Shown here one piece after another: positions 9,743-19,090 of a DNA stretch of 64,000 nucleotides. Source of the DNA: Geobacter sp. (GTDB lineage Bacteria > Desulfobacterota > Desulfuromonadia > Geobacterales > Pseudopelobacteraceae); the NCBI GenBank assembly GCA_003574895.1, contig PJFB01000015.1, positions 46,385-110,384 of the forward strand, given 5' to 3'. Below the pieces are notes generated by a model. The model was not told the DNA's origin. It saw nothing but the letters and a program-made list of their open reading frames with translations, and made no database searches. How positions within the stretch are numbered: the stretch's first letter is position 1; every line of letters starts with the position of its first letter. The translations under genes and the position numbers were made by a program.

Positions 9743-11902
9743 TTAAATTGTGAAACCGGACATTTCCTTATCAAGCAGCTCGATCTGCTTTGAAAGACCG
9801 GTTACGGAGTTTTCCATCACCTTGGCCGCTTCGGAGTTGGTGGTGGATGACATTTGTATGTTGTTAACAGCCTTGGAAATCATCGAACTGCTTTGGGTTT
9901 GAGAGTGGCAGGCATCCAGAATCTGATCGATCATGTCCGTGATATTTTCCGTTGACTGGGCGATCTGGCTGCTGGCATTGCTCTGCTCGCGGGTAGAGAC
10001 GCGCACATGTACCGTCAGTTCCTTCATGCGTTCAACCGCGGAGGAGATGTGTTCGCTGCCTTTCGAATGTTCGTAGGACGATTGGGCGATGTGTCCGACC
10101 ATCTCCTCAACGCTTTCCATGGCTTCCTTGATGCTCTGGCTGCCTCTGGCCTGTTCCACTGTGGCGCGGGCGATTTCCCGTACCTGGATACTGGCTTTCT
10201 GCACTCCGCTGACGATCTTTTCCAAGGCAGCGCCGGATCGCTGGGAAAGTTTTTCTCCTTCCGAAATGCTGTCTTCGGCCTGGTTGATGGCGCTCACGGC
10301 CCGGTTGGTCTCATCCTGCACACCTTTGATAACCTCTGCAATTTCGCGGGTCGAACTGCTGGTTCGTTCTGCCAGTTCGCGGATTTCATCGGCCACCACG
10401 GCAAAGCCCTTGCCGTGTTCCCCAGCCTGGGCCGCTATGATGGCGGCGTTCAGCGCCAGTAGGTTGGTTTGCTCGGCAACCTCGTCGATAACCGAGAGGA
10501 TGGCGCCGATATCGTTTGTTCTCAGCGACAGGTTTTCAATGACCTCGGCAGTAATATGCGATGAAGTGCGGATGGCCTGCATGCCGGCAATTGCTTCTTC
10601 AACGGCCATTTTGCCGGTTTCGGCGTCGTTTTTAACCCCCTCGGAGATTGCGGCGGTGTCCATGGCGCTCTTTTCCACCTGTTTGATGGTGGCGTCCATC
10701 TCCGAAATGGAAGACGCCGTAGTGCTGGAGGCATCCAGAAGGTTGGCGATGCTGGCGCCGATCTGCTTGATGGAGGCGGTCATTTCGATGATGGAAGAGC
10801 TGACCTCATCCACTGTTTCACCCAGCATGTCGGCATTCATGGCCACCTCTTCGATGCTGGCGGCCATTTCAAGGCTGGAGGATGATGTCTCGGAGGCAGA
10901 CTGGGAAAGCTTGTCGATTCCGTCGGATACTCCAAGCACGGATTCGTTTAACTGTTTTACTGCCTGGGAGGTTTCGGCCACTGCGGATTCCTGGATGTGG
11001 GCGGAGCTGACTACCTGGCGTGAGGCCCTTTCTATGTTGTGGTCGATGGAGGTGAGTATTTCTGAAGCCGAACGGATTCTTGTTACCATGCTGTGCAGGT
11101 TTTCGGCCATGGTGTTCATGGCGTCAGCCAGAGCAGCGGTTTCGCCGCCGCCGCTGATCTCCAGCCTGGCGTCGAGCCGGCCTCCGGCAACGGTGCGGGC
11201 GAATTCCACGCAGCTTTTCAGCGACTGTGTTATGGATGTGGTGATGACAAATGAAAAAAAGGCGATCAGAACGATGACGATCAGGGTTACCAGGAGAGAG
11301 CTGAATATCTTGGTACGGATGTTGGACGATACCATTTCCTCGGTCGAATTGACGTCCTTGCGGATGTTTTCGACCATGGAGGCAACGGTCTTGGTGAAGG
11401 CACTGAAACGTTGGGCCTGGATGCCTGTCAGCAGGTAGCTGGCCTTGAGGATGTCATCCTTGACCACTGCCGGCAGAATCTCGTCGAGCAGCGTCTTTTT
11501 ATAGTCATTCCAGATGACATCTGCCTTGTTGATGGCATTGCGTTTGCTGGCCGATTCTACCGATTCCGTGACTATGCCGAACTTGAGGTCGATATCGCTG
11601 GTCAGATCCTTGATCAGAGCGAGCTTCTTGTCCATGGCGACCTTGTCCGTCTCAAGCATGAATTCCTGCACTTCATTATTGATCTGATATAGATCGGCCT
11701 TGAGCAGGGCTATGCTTTCAAGGGCATCCATATCTTTCCGGATACCCTTGTAGGCGTGGCCACCGATTCTGACCTCGTTCATGAGAAAGAGGCAGATGGC
11801 TGTTACTATTATCATGCCGGCAAACGCAGCCGACGAGAGAAGCATCATCTTGGTACGCAGGGACAAGCCTTTGCCTTTAAGCAGAGACGAGGTTCTCATC
11901 AC
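9743..11902 (-). CDS. methyl-accepting chemotaxis protein
   Basis: 719 residues. TM1 at about 16-38, a periplasmic sensor of about 160 residues that is mostly helical (four-helix-bundle type), TM2 at about 206-228, a HAMP domain, then a long cytoplasmic coiled coil. The signalling hairpin tip is canonical: [12 protein letters not shown] followed by [18 protein letters not shown], which contacts CheA/CheW. No ligand can be named. The start is preceded by GGAGCTG. It sits between trpA and a transglycosylase gene with no che genes nearby. Confidence 0.93.
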   Translation of the reverse strand: MMRTSSLLKGKGLSLRTKMMLLSSAAFAGMIIVTAICLFLMNEVRIGGHAYKGIRKDMDALESIALLKADLYQINNEVQEFMLETDKVAMDKKLALIKDLTSDIDLKFGIVTESVESASKRNAINKADVIWNDYKKTLLDEILPAVVKDDILKASYLLTGIQAQRFSAFTKTVASMVENIRKDVNSTEEMVSSNIRTKIFSSLLVTLIVIVLIAFFSFVITTSITQSLKSCVEFARTVAGGRLDARLEISGGGETAALADAMNTMAENLHSMVTRIRSASEILTSIDHNIERASRQVVSSAHIQESAVAETSQAVKQLNESVLGVSDGIDKLSQSASETSSSSLEMAASIEEVAMNADMLGETVDEVSSSIIEMTASIKQIGASIANLLDASSTTASSISEMDATIKQVEKSAMDTAAISEGVKNDAETGKMAVEEAIAGMQAIRTSSHITAEVIENLSLRTNDIGAILSVIDEVAEQTNLLALNAAIIAAQAGEHGKGFAVVADEIRELAERTSSSTREIAEVIKGVQDETNRAVSAINQAEDSISEGEKLSQRSGAALEKIVSGVQKASIQVREIARATVEQARGSQSIKEAMESVEEMVGHIAQSSYEHSKGSEHISSAVERMKELTVHVRVSTREQSNASSQIAQSTENITDMIDQILDACHSQTQSSSMISKAVNNIQMSSTTNSEAAKVMENSVTGLSKQIELLDKEMSGFTI

Positions 11903-12069
11903 GGTAACAGCTCCTTGTGGAACGAGTTATTTTCAGGTGAAAAAACCGCCCAACTATAGCAGAGTAGCTGGTTTTTTATCAAGAAGAAAAGACCCCCTCA
12001 GGCAGCCCTGATGCTCCATTCAAGGCCCTCCTGCCGTGCGCGGAATGTGCCGGCGGGATTGGAATTGAG

Positions 12070-12717
12070 TCACCTTGTCCTGGAGCCGGTCTCGTCCATG
12101 GCCAGCTGTTCAGTCTGGCGTCCCATCTCGGCCAGCATCTCTTGACGGACCCGGCGGATTTTGCGCAGATAACTATCGGCCTGGGGGCCCTGGCCGCAGT
12201 AGAGTTTCTTGGCGCGATCCATGTTCCCCTGGGCCATTTCCAGTTTTGTGTACAGTTCTCGAACAGCTGCCTCGGCGCATTTCTCGTCGTTTTCCATGTC
12301 CTTTGGGGCATAGCCATGGCTTTGAGCGCGGCAGGGCATGAGTTGCCATACTCCCAGGGCGCCTTTGGAAGAAACCGCTTTGCCGGAAAGTTGGTTGCCG
12401 CCTGTTTCCGCCAGGGCGATTTCCGCCAGGTCAAATGGCATGAAAGGTGATCCGAGGGTTTTGGTGAAGCAGAGCACCGCCAAACGGCGAGCTCTTTGGG
12501 GAGTGGTGCAGCGTTCGAAAATAGCTTCGATGACTGCCACCTGACGTTTGCGCTCGAACATGGAGACGCTCTTCTCCATGAGTCCTTTGAATTCATGGCT
12601 GAGGAGAGTTTCAGGCAGCATGATGGCGGAAATTTGCTGTTCAGCCTTTTTTGGCGGGGCATTTTCACAGGCGGCCAAAAACAGCACGGATATTAAGCAG
12701 ATAGTAAATTTTCGCAT
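12070..12717 (-). CDS. small lytic-transglycosylase-like lipoprotein
   Basis: 215 residues. The start at 12717 gives MRKFTICLISVLFLAACENA with lipobox LAAC, so a lipoprotein; a longer in-frame extension would bury that signal. The central part resembles a compact SLT domain: a Glu in IALAETGGNQLSGK as the candidate catalytic acid, then SKGALGVWQLMPCRAQSHGY (the GxxGLMQLMP motif in variant form). The AVRELYTKLEMAQGNMDRA helix fits the end of the domain, but the usual YNAG motif appears only as KLYCGQG. Probably peptidoglycan-acting; activity is uncertain. Confidence 0.6.
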   Translation of the reverse strand: MRKFTICLISVLFLAACENAPPKKAEQQISAIMLPETLLSHEFKGLMEKSVSMFERKRQVAVIEAIFERCTTPQRARRLAVLCFTKTLGSPFMPFDLAEIALAETGGNQLSGKAVSSKGALGVWQLMPCRAQSHGYAPKDMENDEKCAEAAVRELYTKLEMAQGNMDRAKKLYCGQGPQADSYLRKIRRVRQEMLAEMGRQTEQLAMDETGSRTR

Positions 12718-12828
12718 AATTGATAGGGTTCGGTTGTGTCGGCATTGCCGGACCGGCGTTAACGCCAGAGGAAAAAACAAGTAAATCCGGCCAGATACTC
12801 CTTTCGATGTGTTAGTGCCCCTTAAACG

Positions 12829-12856
12829 CCAAAGTCCCGGTATTCCGGGACTTTGG
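12829..12856. repeat. perfect 12-bp inverted repeat downstream of cydB
   Basis: CCAAAGTCCCGG, TATT loop, CCGGGACTTTGG. It lies 99 bp after the cydB stop on the minus strand and has no T run on either side, so it is either a Rho-assisted end signal or an mRNA-stabilising hairpin. Confidence 0.5.
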
Positions 12857-12954
12857 GTAGGGCCTTGGTTAGGCTGGTGAGTTTTTACACGTAATGTTGG
12901 AGGTTGTCAAGTTTTAACAGGTAAAATACTGTATTATTAATTGGTTGTGTTGGC

Positions 12955-14001
12955 CTAGTATGCCTCTGAGTTCTGTTCGACATCCTCATTCGTCACCCTG
13001 GCTCTAAATATGCGATAAACCCAGATTTTGTAGGCTATGACGGTCGGTACGAAGATGAAGGCCACGACAGTCATTATCTTGAGGGTGTATGGGCTCGATG
13101 ACGAATTGTAGATGGTAAGGTTTGATCCGGGATCCAGGCTGGAAGGGATCAGGTTGGGGAACAGGCCGGCAATTCCGGTGAAACAGACAAAAACAATGGT
13201 CAGACAGGAAAATAGGAAGGCCTTGTGCAGCTTCCCCTGGGCGGCAAAAACCTTGACCAGAAGCAGCGAAGCAACTGCTATGACCGGGATGACCAGCAGC
13301 AGCGGAGCCTGGAGGTAATTGTCATACAATCTGGTGGCAGGATAGGTGTAAGCCAGGAACAACACCGCAACCACCAATAGCGGCAACCACAATCTGTTGG
13401 CCATGTTGCCGGCCCGCTGGGCCAGGTCGCCGGTGGTCTTGATGGCGCTGTACAGAGAGCCGTGGACGGCAAAAAGCAGCACGAACAGGACTCCGGTCAA
13501 AAGCCCGTAAGGGTTGAGCAGCGAGAGCAGGCCGCCATCGTAATTGAAGCTGAGTGCGACGAAATCGTTACGCATTGGGATGCCCTTGAAGATGTTGCCA
13601 AAGGCTACTCCAAACAACAAGGCAGGCAGGAAGCTGGAGACGATGATGGCAATATCCCAGCCACTCTTCCAGGACGGCTTGTCGATCTTGCCCCTGAACT
13701 CGAAGGCCACCCCGCGCACGATCAGGGCAAACAGCAGTAGCAGCAAGGCGGAATACAGGTTGCTGAACATCAGTGCATAGGTAGTCGGAAAGGCGGCAAA
13801 GGTTGCTCCGCCGGCCGTGACCAGCCAGACCTCGTTGCCATCCCACACAGGACCGAGGGTGTTGATCAGTACTCGTTTCTCCGTATCGGTTCTGGCCAGG
13901 AAACCCGACATGAAGCCGGTGCCAAGTACAAAGCCGTCCAGCATGAAATAGACACTCCACAGGACTCCCCACAGGACAAACCAGGTAATCTGAAGTTCCA
14001 T
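12955..14001 (-). CDS. cydB: cytochrome bd oxidase subunit II
   Basis: 348 residues with about eight to nine membrane segments. N-terminus ITWFVLWGVLWSVYFMLDGFVLG and the segments LGPVWDGNEVWLV and FRGKIDKPSWKSGWD are characteristic of CydB. It pairs with CydA to form the membrane quinol oxidase that reduces oxygen to water with high affinity; in a Geobacter-like anaerobe this usually serves oxygen removal. It starts 3 bp after cydA. Confidence 0.95.
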   Translation of the reverse strand: MELQITWFVLWGVLWSVYFMLDGFVLGTGFMSGFLARTDTEKRVLINTLGPVWDGNEVWLVTAGGATFAAFPTTYALMFSNLYSALLLLLFALIVRGVAFEFRGKIDKPSWKSGWDIAIIVSSFLPALLFGVAFGNIFKGIPMRNDFVALSFNYDGGLLSLLNPYGLLTGVLFVLLFAVHGSLYSAIKTTGDLAQRAGNMANRLWLPLLVVAVLFLAYTYPATRLYDNYLQAPLLLVIPVIAVASLLLVKVFAAQGKLHKAFLFSCLTIVFVCFTGIAGLFPNLIPSSLDPGSNLTIYNSSSSPYTLKIMTVVAFIFVPTVIAYKIWVYRIFRARVTNEDVEQNSEAY

Positions 14002-14004
14002 GGA

Positions 14005-15351
14005 TCAGGCCCTCCCTTCGGTTTTAAGAATACCGGACAGGTCGTTATCCGGGCCTTTTCTGGCATATTTGGCCAGCAGGTAGATGTCGATCACCCCAAG
14101 ACCGCCGTAAAGCACGGTAAAGCCAAGAAGAGACATAACGACCTGCATGGTGCTTATGTTTTTCGAAACCGCATCGGCGGTTTTCAGTACCCCATAGACA
14201 ATCCAGGGTTGACGCCCCATCTCGGCCACGATCCAGCCTAGCTGATTGGCTATGTACGGCAGTGGTATTGAGAATACCAGCAGGGTCAGGAAGAGGCGTT
14301 GTTCCTCCAGGTTTTTCCTGTAGGACAGGAACAGCGCTGCCAGGCTGGCCAGAATGAAGTACGTGCCCAAGCCGACCATGGCGCGGAAGCTGAGGTAAGT
14401 GGGCATGACCGGTGGCCGCAGATCTACGGGGAAATCCTTGAGTCCCTTGATTTCGGCATTGGGATCGTGGAAGGCCAACATGCTTACCATGTTGGGGATG
14501 CAGAGGCGCTCGATGGCGTTGCATTCATTCTTTTCGTCAGGGAGCAGGAACAGGTTCATGCCGACGCCCCGTTTGGTTTCCCAGACAGATTCCATGGCTG
14601 CAAACTTGGTCGGTTGGACCTTGGCGATTTCAACGGCGTGAAGGTCGCCGATCAGGGCAACCAGAAGGGCGGATGCCAGTCCGAACAGTGCGGCCTGTCT
14701 GAAGGAACGCTTGAAAAGTTCCAGTTCATTCTTACGCAACAGGTGCCAGGCCGAGACACCCATCACGAAAAACGCGGCAACGGTATAACCGGACACGATC
14801 TGATGGCCGAACTTGATCAGGCCGTAGGGGTTGGTGATCAGGGCCATGAAATCCACCATCTCGGCCCGGTTGTTGCGCAGTACGTAACCGACCGGGTGCT
14901 GCATCCAGCCGTTGGCCAGGAGTATCCACAATCCCGACAGGTTGGTGGCGATGGCTACCAGCCAGATGGAGAGGGCATGCACCTTCTTTGAAACCTTGTT
15001 CCAGCCGAAGATCCAGAGGCCGATAAAGACCGATTCAAGGAAGAAAGCGACCGTTGCCTCAATGGCCAGGGGTGCCCCGAAGATGTCGCCCACGTAGCGC
15101 GAGTATTCGGCCCAGTTCATGCCGAACTGAAACTCCATGGTGATGCCGGTCACGACTCCAAGGGCGAAATTGATCAGGAACAGTTTGCCCCAGAACTTGG
15201 TCATGCGGAGCCAGGTTTCGTCTCCGGTGAGCAGGTATCGGGTCTCCATCCAGGCTGTCATGATCGACAGGCCCAGGGTAAGGGGAACGAAGATAAAGTG
15301 GAACATGGCGGTTACTGCGAATTGCAGACGGCTGAGTGTCAGAACGTCCAT
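14005..15351 (-). CDS. cydA: cytochrome bd oxidase subunit I
   Basis: 448 residues, multi-pass membrane protein that carries hemes b558, b595 and d. The N-terminal His region (LSRLQFAVTAMFHFIFVPLTLG), GVVTGITMEFQFGMNW, the quinol-site region GWIVAEMGRQPW and the proton-path Glu in LAIEATVAFFLES are visible. At 448 residues it is the short Q-loop form. The start has a strong AGGAGGAAAA ribosome site. The 181-bp AT-rich gap to the rrf2 gene probably holds the cyd promoter. Confidence 0.95.
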   Translation of the reverse strand: MDVLTLSRLQFAVTAMFHFIFVPLTLGLSIMTAWMETRYLLTGDETWLRMTKFWGKLFLINFALGVVTGITMEFQFGMNWAEYSRYVGDIFGAPLAIEATVAFFLESVFIGLWIFGWNKVSKKVHALSIWLVAIATNLSGLWILLANGWMQHPVGYVLRNNRAEMVDFMALITNPYGLIKFGHQIVSGYTVAAFFVMGVSAWHLLRKNELELFKRSFRQAALFGLASALLVALIGDLHAVEIAKVQPTKFAAMESVWETKRGVGMNLFLLPDEKNECNAIERLCIPNMVSMLAFHDPNAEIKGLKDFPVDLRPPVMPTYLSFRAMVGLGTYFILASLAALFLSYRKNLEEQRLFLTLLVFSIPLPYIANQLGWIVAEMGRQPWIVYGVLKTADAVSKNISTMQVVMSLLGFTVLYGGLGVIDIYLLAKYARKGPDNDLSGILKTEGRA

Positions 15352-15532
15352 TTTTCCTCCTGTGCAGCTGGATTTTTTTGCGGTTGCTGGTATGTGATGG
15401 ATTCGAGATGTTTAATGATTTTAAGACTAATTTATTAACAGAAAATTGCAAGTGCAAAACGAATAAAAAGATCGAATTAGTCCTGTTATTGTGCAAATTT
15501 TTTTCCGCGCAAGCAGAATAAAATTTATATCA

Positions 15533-15937
15533 TCACAACCCGGCCAAATCCTTAAGTGTCACTTTTTCCAGGATATCCTTCACCTGCGTTTGTACCTTGA
15601 CCCAGACAGGATGTACGTTGCAACTGCTGGTTCGGCTGCACTCACCTTCGCCTGTGACGCAACGGTTGGGGATTATGGGACCTTCCACCGCCTCAACCAC
15701 CTCCAGGAGGGTGATCTTTTCCGGGGGACGGCCAAGTACGAAACCGCCGCCCGTGCCGCGGTACGACCTGACCAGGCCGATTTTGCTGAACTGCTGGAAT
15801 ATCTTGGCTAGAAAAGTCTGTGGAACGTCAACGGCAGCAGCAATGTCGCTCAGCAGACAAACCTGGTCCGACTGCCTGGCAGCCAGGTAAACAATGCCGC
15901 GTATTGCGTATTCGCCTTTGCGTGTTAAATCCATCAT
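15533..15937 (-). CDS. Rrf2-family transcriptional regulator
   Basis: 134 residues. Winged-helix Rrf2 domain: MMDLTRKGEYAIRGIVYLA, LSDIAAAVDVPQTFLAKIFQ (recognition part) and SYRGTGGGFVLGRPPEKITL (wing). Three Cys in CVTGEGEC and CNVH (spacing C-x6-C-x5-C) resemble the iron-sulfur ligands of IscR/NsrR-type members, so a redox, NO or Fe-S-responsive regulator is likely. The start is at one of two adjacent ATGs. It lies just upstream of cydAB on the same strand, which makes cydAB the obvious candidate target (inference). Confidence 0.85.
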   Translation of the reverse strand: MMDLTRKGEYAIRGIVYLAARQSDQVCLLSDIAAAVDVPQTFLAKIFQQFSKIGLVRSYRGTGGGFVLGRPPEKITLLEVVEAVEGPIIPNRCVTGEGECSRTSSCNVHPVWVKVQTQVKDILEKVTLKDLAGL

Positions 15938-15971
15938 GTTGATAATATCCCCAAAAAGACTATTTATGTCC

Positions 15972-16000
15972 TGTTTAGTGTTTTTTTCCGGGTTTGTCAA
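15972..16000 (-). promoter_or_regulatory. sigma-70 promoter for the rrf2 gene
   Basis: On the minus strand TTGACA (16000-15995), 17 bases, TAAACA (15977-15972), 35 bases before the rrf2 start and after the pfk stop. Good -35 and spacing, moderate -10. Confidence 0.5.
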
Positions 16001-16037
16001 CAGATAAAATATTCTTGAGGATTTTTGCGCGTTCCGC

Positions 16038-17129
16038 CTAACACCCCAGCATGATACCCAAATCCATGGCGGTCTGAACGATCTCACCGTTTGGGTCAAC
16101 CAGCTTCAGGTCACGGGTGGCATCCTCGATGGATACAGACGAAATATGCCGGCCCCGCAGGCAAGCCATGCGCCCGAATTCGTTGTCAGCCACCATCTGT
16201 ACCGCCTTGGTGCCGAAGCGGCTTCCCAGGGCGCGGTCGAAAGTTGTTGGCGAACCGCCACGCTGCAGGTGCCCCAGAACGGTGACGCGCACGTCCATAT
16301 CCAGGCAATGCTCGATCTGTTTGGCCACATATTGGCCGATGCCGCCCAGGCGCTCGATGGTGTTGCGTTCATCGGCTTCCTTGGCTACGACCCGGCCACC
16401 CCCCTGTGGAAACGCCCCTTCGGCGGCAACAATGATGCTGAAACGGCTGCCGCGTCCCGATCGCTCCTTGACCGCCTCGCAGATGCGCCCGATGCTGAAG
16501 GGGATCTCGGGTATCAGGATCACGTCGGCACCCCCGGCGATGCCAGATTCCAGGGCGATCCAACCGGCATAGCGCCCCATGACCTCCAGAATCATCACCC
16601 GGTGGTGGCTCTCTGCTGTGCTGTGCAGTTTATCCAGGGCATCGGTAGCGGTTTCCAGGGCAGTGTTGTAACCAAAGGTGAAGTCGGTTTCCCGCAGGTC
16701 GTTGTCGATGGTTTTGGGAACTCCGACCACGGGCACGCCTTTTCTGGAGAGTTCCAGGGCGATCTTGAGGGATCCCTCGCCGCCGACCGTAATCAGGGCA
16801 TCGATGCCGAGGGTGCGGATGTTTGCCATAACAGTATCGGAGCAATCGATCTGTACGATCTTGCCTTCCAGCTCCATGGGACAGGAAAATGGATTGCCGC
16901 GGTTGGTGGTGCCAAGGATCGTTCCGCCTCGGGGCAGGATGCCGCGCACATCCTCAAGGGAGAGGGGCCGGTATTTCTTCAGATCAAGTAGGCCGTCGAA
17001 GCCGTCTTCAATGCCGATTACTTCCCATGAGTGGCGGATTATGGCGCTCTTGACCACACCGCGGATCACAGCGTTCAGGCCGGGGCAGTCTCCGCCGCCG
17101 GTAAGGATGCCGATTGTGCCGATAGTCAT
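16038..17129 (-). CDS. pfkA: 6-phosphofructokinase (PFKA superfamily)
   Basis: Phosphorylates fructose 6-phosphate in glycolysis, using ATP or possibly pyrophosphate. 363 residues. GILTGGGDCPGLNAVI at about 8-23, GGEGSLK at 116-122, the catalytic PKTIDND at 138-144, and VMGRYAGWIA follow in order. Two positions matter for the donor: Gly is kept after GGE (ATP type; PPi enzymes have GGDD), but PKTIDND has Lys where bacterial ATP-PFK has Gly. The usual GGDGS Asp is Glu here. This fits the group III/mixed PFKs; donor cannot be assigned. It follows the citrate-synthase-fold pair by 21 bp. Confidence 0.9.
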   Translation of the reverse strand: MTIGTIGILTGGGDCPGLNAVIRGVVKSAIIRHSWEVIGIEDGFDGLLDLKKYRPLSLEDVRGILPRGGTILGTTNRGNPFSCPMELEGKIVQIDCSDTVMANIRTLGIDALITVGGEGSLKIALELSRKGVPVVGVPKTIDNDLRETDFTFGYNTALETATDALDKLHSTAESHHRVMILEVMGRYAGWIALESGIAGGADVILIPEIPFSIGRICEAVKERSGRGSRFSIIVAAEGAFPQGGGRVVAKEADERNTIERLGGIGQYVAKQIEHCLDMDVRVTVLGHLQRGGSPTTFDRALGSRFGTKAVQMVADNEFGRMACLRGRHISSVSIEDATRDLKLVDPNGEIVQTAMDLGIMLGC

Positions 17130-17150
17130 GAAGAACTCCCGAATTTTGAA

Positions 17151-17966
17151 TTACAATTCAGATAATGGTTGCCATGTCCTCTTTGGCGGCCCCTCGTACC
17201 GGATATGGTGGCACGAAAGCGGGAACAGCGTGCCTTCCGGCCGTTCGGCGCTTTCGATGTAACAGGGGGGAGTTCCACCAAGAAATGCCGGAAACATGAA
17301 GAGATAATATTCCTGTGCAGTTAAACCCAGGTCTGCCCCTAATGCGGCAAATAGACCGCCAGCATTTATTCTGAAACGCCAGCGGCCAGCCTGTAGATGG
17401 TTTTCAACTGCAAATGCCAGCTTCACATGTGGGCCCTGGTCAAAGCCCGCTTCACGTGCCAGGGCCATGGTTGGGGCAATTCTTTCGTCAGCCGATGATA
17501 GCGGACGTCCGAATCCGGCGATACCTCGAGATCTTTTCAGCTCCTTCTGTATACAATCGGCAAGCTCTGCACCATTCTCCATTTCCTTCAGGGTGCGCTG
17601 CAGGAAATCAATCGCCCGGATGTCTATGCCACGCCCATAGATAGCCGCTTCAGAAACCGCAAGGGAAGCGGACATTCCCAGGTTGCCGGTACTGCGTGTG
17701 CTTCCTGCCAGTGCCGCGATGCGAAGATTCCAGATACGGGCATCCGGGTAGCTGGTGTAGAGCCACAGGGCATTCATGATGCGAAGCTGCTGGGGAGTGA
17801 AGCGGCGCCCGGTTATGGTAAAGGCGTAATATTCCATCCAGTCCATCGTGTTCAGTTCCGTGTGGAGGTTGTAGCCGCGGGAGATCACGCGGTCGCCCAG
17901 AAAACAGCCACCCATGCGGCTTTTCAAGTGGTCGGCGTGTTTTTGCAAGAGTTCCGGTCCGTTCAT
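17151..17966 (-). CDS. citrate-synthase-fold protein, second of an overlapping pair
   Basis: 271 residues, cytosolic, helical. The stretch IAALAGSTRSTGNLGMSASLAVSE and the later AGFGRPLSSADERIAP fall in the order of the citrate synthase or citryl-CoA lyase core, where citrate synthase has GPLHGG and GFGHR. Both canonical His residues are absent here (GFGRP in place of GFGHR). It overlaps the upstream paralogue by 4 bp (ATGA), so the two products are probably made in equal amount and may form a heteromer. The substrate is unknown and the family call rests on motif order only. Confidence 0.5.
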   Translation of the reverse strand: MNGPELLQKHADHLKSRMGGCFLGDRVISRGYNLHTELNTMDWMEYYAFTITGRRFTPQQLRIMNALWLYTSYPDARIWNLRIAALAGSTRSTGNLGMSASLAVSEAAIYGRGIDIRAIDFLQRTLKEMENGAELADCIQKELKRSRGIAGFGRPLSSADERIAPTMALAREAGFDQGPHVKLAFAVENHLQAGRWRFRINAGGLFAALGADLGLTAQEYYLFMFPAFLGGTPPCYIESAERPEGTLFPLSCHHIRYEGPPKRTWQPLSEL

Positions 17967-18772
17967 TTGCCCTCCTCGCCCGGATTGTCGTCCAGTTCCA
18001 ATCTGAAAAACGGAAACTTTTTATGGCCATACACTTTTTGCTCTAATGCGTGAACAGCGGTGCCAGGCAAGCGCAACAGCAGGTACAACATTTCCCCCTG
18101 TTCCGGAGTGAAGCCAAGATCGGTAAAGGCCGCCGCCGCCACGCCGCTTAATGACAGCGGATGATTTGCCGCAGTTTCCAAGTGGTGCAGGTTCATGCTC
18201 AGCCAGGGCAAAAACGCTGCTGTACTCATATGTGCCAGACAGGCCAATGTTTGCGTAACCGGCGTGGTTGTGCTGATGCCATGGGGGTCAAACCCTGGCG
18301 GGTGTTCCATTGCCGGCCAGATGGAAACGGTTGTATCGGCTGGCAAGCCTAAACGCCGTTGCCATGCATCAATATCCGTACCGCAACTATTCCAGTTCTG
18401 CATCGCCAGTAATATCTCGCGCCCTCCGGAAAGTTGCCCGGCACCAACAGCCAGTGCGGCCATCAGACAGGATGCGGACGTTGACCCGCCAACGCCGCCG
18501 CACATGGCGGCATGCACCGAAGGATCGCGCGGTCCGGGATTGATCAGCGCAACCGCCAGTGTTTCCAGCAGCTCAGCTTGCCGTTTTGTCGGCATTTCAC
18601 CCCGAAAGAGCAGGTAGAGCATTTCCACCCAGCCTATCTGGCCGAGCATTTCTCCGTAAACGTCATAACCGTGGCAGTAGGCCGCTTTTGTGGCAAAGGC
18701 ATTGTCCGGTTCCGGTTCTTCCAGCCAGATTTGCGTGTGGATCATTTCCTTTGGCTTTGTGTTTGTTGTCAT
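17963..18772 (-). CDS. citrate-synthase-fold protein, first of an overlapping pair
   Basis: 269 residues. HAAMCGGVGGSTSASCLMAA, then AVGAGQLSGGREI, align in order with the citrate synthase region that ends in GPLHGGA, but the His of that motif is missing. Further on, PPGFDPHGISTTTPVT sits where GFGHRVYK would be. The N-terminus (WLEEPEPDNAFATKAAYCHGYD) includes the YDVYGEMLGQIGWVEMLYLLF segment common to the superfamily. With the overlapping next gene it looks like a diverged two-subunit enzyme, for instance a citryl-CoA lyase-like or methylcitrate-related activity; this is inference. Confidence 0.5.
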   Translation of the reverse strand: MTTNTKPKEMIHTQIWLEEPEPDNAFATKAAYCHGYDVYGEMLGQIGWVEMLYLLFRGEMPTKRQAELLETLAVALINPGPRDPSVHAAMCGGVGGSTSASCLMAALAVGAGQLSGGREILLAMQNWNSCGTDIDAWQRRLGLPADTTVSIWPAMEHPPGFDPHGISTTTPVTQTLACLAHMSTAAFLPWLSMNLHHLETAANHPLSLSGVAAAAFTDLGFTPEQGEMLYLLLRLPGTAVHALEQKVYGHKKFPFFRLELDDNPGEEGK

Positions 18773-19090
18773 AAGAGAGCACCTGTCAGTTTGAATTATA
18801 GGACGAGACTAAGCCCGCCATCGGCAACGATCCCGGTTCCGACCATATAGTACGATTCGTAGAATGCAAGATACATTAGAGTGAATTCTTTATGGAATCA
18901 TAAAAATGACCCACAGAGAAAAAAACATAAGTTTTCAAAAAAATAGTTGAGTAAGTGATGGTTGCTTGCTATTTTTAATTAACTTTAATGTTGCCACGCC
19001 TTTTAAATTTGTAAATTGCATAAATTTCATTCTGAAGACTCGTTTCGTCGGTATGCCATGTACTCAAATTCAATCATGAGGGAGGATGTT
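18773..19090. other. divergent intergenic region
   Basis: 318 bp, AT-rich, between the divergently transcribed citrate-synthase-fold gene and the ThDP-enzyme gene, so it should carry promoters for both. I see no convincing -35/-10 pair, operator or RNA element in it. Confidence 0.5.

Noticed and set aside
10089..11438. Long antisense frame opposite the chemoreceptor
   Set aside because: A mirror of the MCP helical repeat codon pattern; no ribosome site or domain.
15398..15500. GACTAATT / AATTAGTC inverted pair upstream of cydA as an Rrf2 operator
   Set aside because: The half-sites are about 45 bases apart, too far for one Rrf2 dimer site; not reported as an operator.
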